A stretch of DNA of 7,702 bases from Methanomicrobiales archaeon. GTDB taxonomy: Archaea; Halobacteriota; Methanomicrobia; Methanomicrobiales; JACTUA01. How positions within the stretch are numbered: position 1 is the stretch's first letter; each line of letters opens with the position of its first letter. Position numbers and translations under genes: made by a program. The notes beneath the pieces were generated by a model that was not told the origin of the DNA, made no database searches, and worked only from the letters and a program-made list of their open reading frames with translations. The stretch is from contig JAJRCM010000052.1 of the NCBI GenBank assembly GCA_028678965.1, positions 1-7,702 of the forward strand, read 5' to 3'. Shown here one piece after another: positions 5,293 to 7,702 of this stretch.

Positions 5293-6303
5293 ATGCCGAA
5301 GATAAACAGACCACGCAGAGGTTCCCTCGCTTACAGTCCCCGCAAACGGGCGAAGAGTCACGTACCCAAATACCAGTCGTGGGGAGACTATAAGGGAGAA
5401 CCCACGTTGCAGGGTATCGCAGGGTACAAAGTGGGCATGACGCACGTGATCATGGTGGATGACCACAAGAGCAGTCCCACCGAGGGAAAAGATATCATGG
5501 TGCCGGTGACTATTGTGGAGATCCCTCCTCTGAAGGTGGCTGCTATCCGTGCCTATACTCACGATTCCTACGGTGACCATGCGATGAGCGAAGTATGGGC
5601 GGAAGTGCTCGATGAGGATCTCTTCCGGCGCATCACCGTTCCCAAAGCCCATGACCGGAATGCAGCAATAGAAACGATCCGATCGGGGATCGCCGGTGGC
5701 CTGGTGAGTGATATTGTGGCCATCGTGCACACTATTCCTCATAGGATCAGCGGAATCCCCAAGAAAGTCCCTGACCTGATGGAGATCCGCATCTCCGGGA
5801 GCGATCTCGCGAAACGACTGGAGTACGGGCTCTCCGTCCTGGGAAAAGAGATACCGACAGAAGGACTGGTCAAGCCTGGTGCGTATATCGATGTGACCGC
5901 CATCACCAAGGGAAAGGGAACACAGGGCCCCATCAAGCGATGGGGAGTCAAGCTGCGGAAGCGGAAACACCGCGTAGGACGGGCACGCCATATCGGAAAC
6001 CTTGGGCCATGGCACCCCCACCATGTCCGGTGGCAGATTCCCCAGCTCGGCCAGAAAGGCTACCAGCAGAGAACCGAGTTCAACAAGCGCCTCCTGAAAA
6101 TCGGGATGGATGGCGTTGAGATCACTCCTTCGGGAGGATTCCTCCACTACGGTGAGGTCCGGAACCCGTACCTGGTGATCAAGGGTTCGATTCCCGGCCC
6201 GGCAAAGCGACTGATTCGTATCAGACCCGCGATCCGGCAGGGTGAACACAAGATACGCGTACCGGTGATAGAATTCGTCAGTATGCAGAGCAAGCAGGGG
6301 TGA
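5293..6303 (+). CDS. rpl3: Large subunit ribosomal protein L3 (uL3), archaeal type
   Basis: L3 binds 23S rRNA early in large-subunit assembly and reaches the peptidyl transferase centre. The 336-residue protein is the long archaeal/eukaryal form. It opens [20 protein letters not shown], which fixes the start at 5293. GYKVGMTHV (44-52) is the conserved N-terminal strand. [20 protein letters not shown] (204-223) and the [14 protein letters not shown] segment (234-247) form the central extension; Trp240 corresponds by context to the 'tryptophan finger' near the catalytic centre. The ribosome binding site is weak (only GAG within TTGAGCGG), so translation may depend on the upstream leader. It is the first gene of the ribosomal operon in this window and ends six bases before L4. 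Confidence 0.97.
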   Translation: MPKINRPRRGSLAYSPRKRAKSHVPKYQSWGDYKGEPTLQGIAGYKVGMTHVIMVDDHKSSPTEGKDIMVPVTIVEIPPLKVAAIRAYTHDSYGDHAMSEVWAEVLDEDLFRRITVPKAHDRNAAIETIRSGIAGGLVSDIVAIVHTIPHRISGIPKKVPDLMEIRISGSDLAKRLEYGLSVLGKEIPTEGLVKPGAYIDVTAITKGKGTQGPIKRWGVKLRKRKHRVGRARHIGNLGPWHPHHVRWQIPQLGQKGYQQRTEFNKRLLKIGMDGVEITPSGGFLHYGEVRNPYLVIKGSIPGPAKRLIRIRPAIRQGEHKIRVPVIEFVSMQSKQG

Positions 6304-6309
6304 GGGAGG

Positions 6310-7059
6310 ATGAAAGTACAAGTGAAACAACTGGATGGATCGGTCACCGGTGACATTGAGCTCCCCGCCGTTTTCAGCGAGGAGTATCGTCCCGACCTCA
6401 TCAAGCGTGCCGTTCTCGCACTGCAGAGTACCCGGTATCAGCCACACGGATCGTACCCCTACGCCGGAATACGGACATCCGCTCATTCCTGGGGGAGCGG
6501 GCGGGGCGTCGCACACGTACCGAGAATCAAGAACGCTTCACGGGCAGCCCGAGTTCCGCAGGCCCGTGGAGGGCGCGAAGCACACCCTCCCAAGGTGATC
6601 AAGGTCCTTGTGGAGAAGATCAACCGGAAGGAGCGGAGGAAAGCCCTGAAGTCTGCTATTGCTGCCACCGGCCATGAGGAACTGGCCAGGGCACGGGGCC
6701 ATCGCTTTGATGTCCCGCTCCCTATCGTGGTTGAGGACCGTTTCGAAAGCCTCACCAAGGCTGATGACGTGGTCACCGCGATCAGGGCACTTGGTGCTTA
6801 TGAGGATATCGAGCGATCCCGGGAGTCAAAGAAGGTGCGTGCCGGTCGGGGTAAGGTTCGGGGGCGCCGCTTCAAGCAGCGTAAGAGCCTCCTCATCATC
6901 ACCGCGGGTGAGCCCCTCCGTGCAGCGAAGAACCTCCCTGGTGTCGATGCGGTGAGTGTGACGCAGCTCAATACCGAACTTCTCGCTCCCGGCACTCACG
7001 CGGGCCGGCTCTCCATATGGACCGAGAGTGCGATTCGGCAGCTGGAGGGATTGCAGTGA
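6310..7059 (+). CDS. rpl4: Large subunit ribosomal protein L4 (uL4), archaeal type
   Basis: L4 is an early assembly protein whose long loop lines the peptide exit tunnel. The 249-residue product has the archaeal form: a short N-terminal domain beginning MKVQVKQLDGS, then the basic tunnel loop at about 45-95 with SGRGVAHVPR (63-72) and RGGREAHPPK (86-95), then the globular domain ending with LLIITAGEPL and the C-terminal NTELLAPGTHAGRLSIWTE. GGGGTGA (6297-6303) overlaps the L3 stop six bases before the ATG and acts as the ribosome binding site. Its stop overlaps the L23 start. In E. coli, L4 represses its own operon by binding the mRNA leader. Whether this archaeal L4 binds the structured region before L3 is only a hypothesis. 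Confidence 0.97.
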   Translation: MKVQVKQLDGSVTGDIELPAVFSEEYRPDLIKRAVLALQSTRYQPHGSYPYAGIRTSAHSWGSGRGVAHVPRIKNASRAARVPQARGGREAHPPKVIKVLVEKINRKERRKALKSAIAATGHEELARARGHRFDVPLPIVVEDRFESLTKADDVVTAIRALGAYEDIERSRESKKVRAGRGKVRGRRFKQRKSLLIITAGEPLRAAKNLPGVDAVSVTQLNTELLAPGTHAGRLSIWTESAIRQLEGLQ

Positions 7060-7307
7060 CCATTCTTAAGTATCCCCTGGTCACCGAGAAGGCGATGATG
7101 ATGGCCGATAAAGAGAACACGCTCCAGTTCCTGGTGGCACGGGGGGCCACACGGGACCAGATCCGCAGGGAGCTGGAGACTGCCTACGAGCAGGAGGTCA
7201 AGTCGGTCCGCACGATGATGACCACCAAAGGTGAGAAAAAGGCCATCGTCCGGTTTGCCAAGGAGAAAGCGGCAGAGGAAATTCTCAGCCGGCTCGGGAT
7301 AATGTAG
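7056..7307 (+). CDS. rpl23: Large subunit ribosomal protein L23 (uL23)
   Basis: L23 sits at the mouth of the exit tunnel and forms the docking site for the signal recognition particle. From GTG 7056 the protein has 83 residues, the normal archaeal length, starting MTILKYPLVTEKAMMM and ending KEKAAEEILSRLGIM. The KYPLVTEKA segment and the later VKSVRTMMTTKGEKKA match the family. I choose the GTG because GGAGG at 7044-7048 lies seven bases upstream. An in-frame ATG at 7017 would add 13 residues that do not resemble L23 and would lie inside L4. The GTG overlaps the L4 stop (GTGA), which indicates translational coupling. Confidence 0.95.
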   Translation: MTILKYPLVTEKAMMMADKENTLQFLVARGATRDQIRRELETAYEQEVKSVRTMMTTKGEKKAIVRFAKEKAAEEILSRLGIM

Positions 7308-7317
7308 GTGAGGAAGC

Positions 7318-7702
7318 ATGGGACATAGAATTCAGACGCAGAACCGTGGAAGAGGCGGCTCGACGTACCGGGCACCCTCCCACCAGTACCGGGCGGCTGT
7401 CGCTCATGCCGGCAAGAATACCGCCATAACCAGGGGTATGATCATCGATATCGAGCATGACCCCGCCCGGCACGGGCCGGTAGCCCTGGTGCAGCTTGCG
7501 GAGGGAACAACCACGTACGTGCTGGCTACCGAGGGACTCGGCGTTGGCGATACCGTGGAATGGGGCCCCGGAGCTGCCGTCAGGATGGGCAACACTCTCC
7601 TGCTCAGGGACATCCCGGTGGGGGCAATGATCTCCAATATCGAATCCCGACCCAATGATGGCGGCAAATTTGTCAGATCGGGGGGCGTTCAGGCCACGGT
7701 CA
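7318..7702 (+). CDS. rpl2: Large subunit ribosomal protein L2 (uL2), N-terminal part
   Basis: L2 binds 23S rRNA close to the peptidyl transferase centre and helps join the subunits. The 128 residues present (of about 240 in archaea) begin MGHRIQTQNRGRGGSTYRAP, the typical archaeal N-terminus. They continue through the OB-fold part (TRGMIIDIEHDPARHGPVAL, TTYVLATEGLGVGD) into NTLLLRDIPVGAMISNIE, the start of the SH3-like domain. The reading frame is open to the right edge, so the C-terminal domain with its conserved histidine is cut off. GGTGAGG at 7307-7313 overlaps the L23 stop and serves as the ribosome binding site. The order L3-L4-L23-L2 is the usual archaeal S10-type cluster. Confidence 0.97.
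   Translation, partial: MGHRIQTQNRGRGGSTYRAPSHQYRAAVAHAGKNTAITRGMIIDIEHDPARHGPVALVQLAEGTTTYVLATEGLGVGDTVEWGPGAAVRMGNTLLLRDIPVGAMISNIESRPNDGGKFVRSGGVQATV

Noticed and set aside
5059..6516. Very long minus-strand open frame (485 codons).
   Set aside because: It lies opposite L3 and the start of L4, both certain genes, and the sequence has no recognisable domain.

Overview
This window comes from a methanogenic archaeon, most likely of the order Methanomicrobiales or a near relative. The evidence is two F420-dependent enzymes of the CO2-reducing pathway (Mer and Mtd), a Tfx-type regulator known from methanogens, archaeal/eukaryal-type ribosomal proteins L3, L4, L23 and L2, TATA-type promoters, T-run terminators and GGAGGTGA-like ribosome binding sites. 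The genus is not determinable from the sequence alone.

Layout. Bases 1-463 (minus strand, running off the left edge) encode the N-terminal part of a divergent tubulin/FtsZ-superfamily protein that resembles CetZ but has an altered phosphate-binding loop. A divergent intergenic region (464-717) leads into mer (718-1707, plus), whose best start is a TTG preceded by a strong Shine-Dalgarno sequence. Next is a GalT-like nucleotidyltransferase of the HIT superfamily (1817-2773, plus). A roughly 400-base convergent spacer with two hairpins and T-runs separates it from mtd (3169-4011, minus). mtd and a Tfx-like HTH regulator (4240-4644, plus) are divergent, and the spacer between them holds both promoters and an imperfect tandem repeat. 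The regulator appears to be leaderless.

Bases 4645-5292 hold no convincing protein gene. After a T-run terminator comes a TATA-like promoter (about 4802), followed by about 460 bases rich in hairpins that reach the start of L3. No promoter or terminator is visible inside this stretch, so it is either a long structured leader of the ribosomal operon or an unassigned structured RNA. It contains two identical segments able to compete for one complementary segment, which makes it the most interesting part of the window. The ribosomal operon L3-L4-L23-L2 then runs tightly packed to the right edge, where L2 is cut.

How the genes fit together. Mtd reduces methenyl- to methylene-tetrahydromethanopterin and Mer reduces methylene- to methyl-tetrahydromethanopterin, so two consecutive steps of methanogenesis lie 1.5 kb apart on opposite strands. 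The Tfx-like protein beside mtd is a plausible local regulator, by inference only. The right side is translation machinery.
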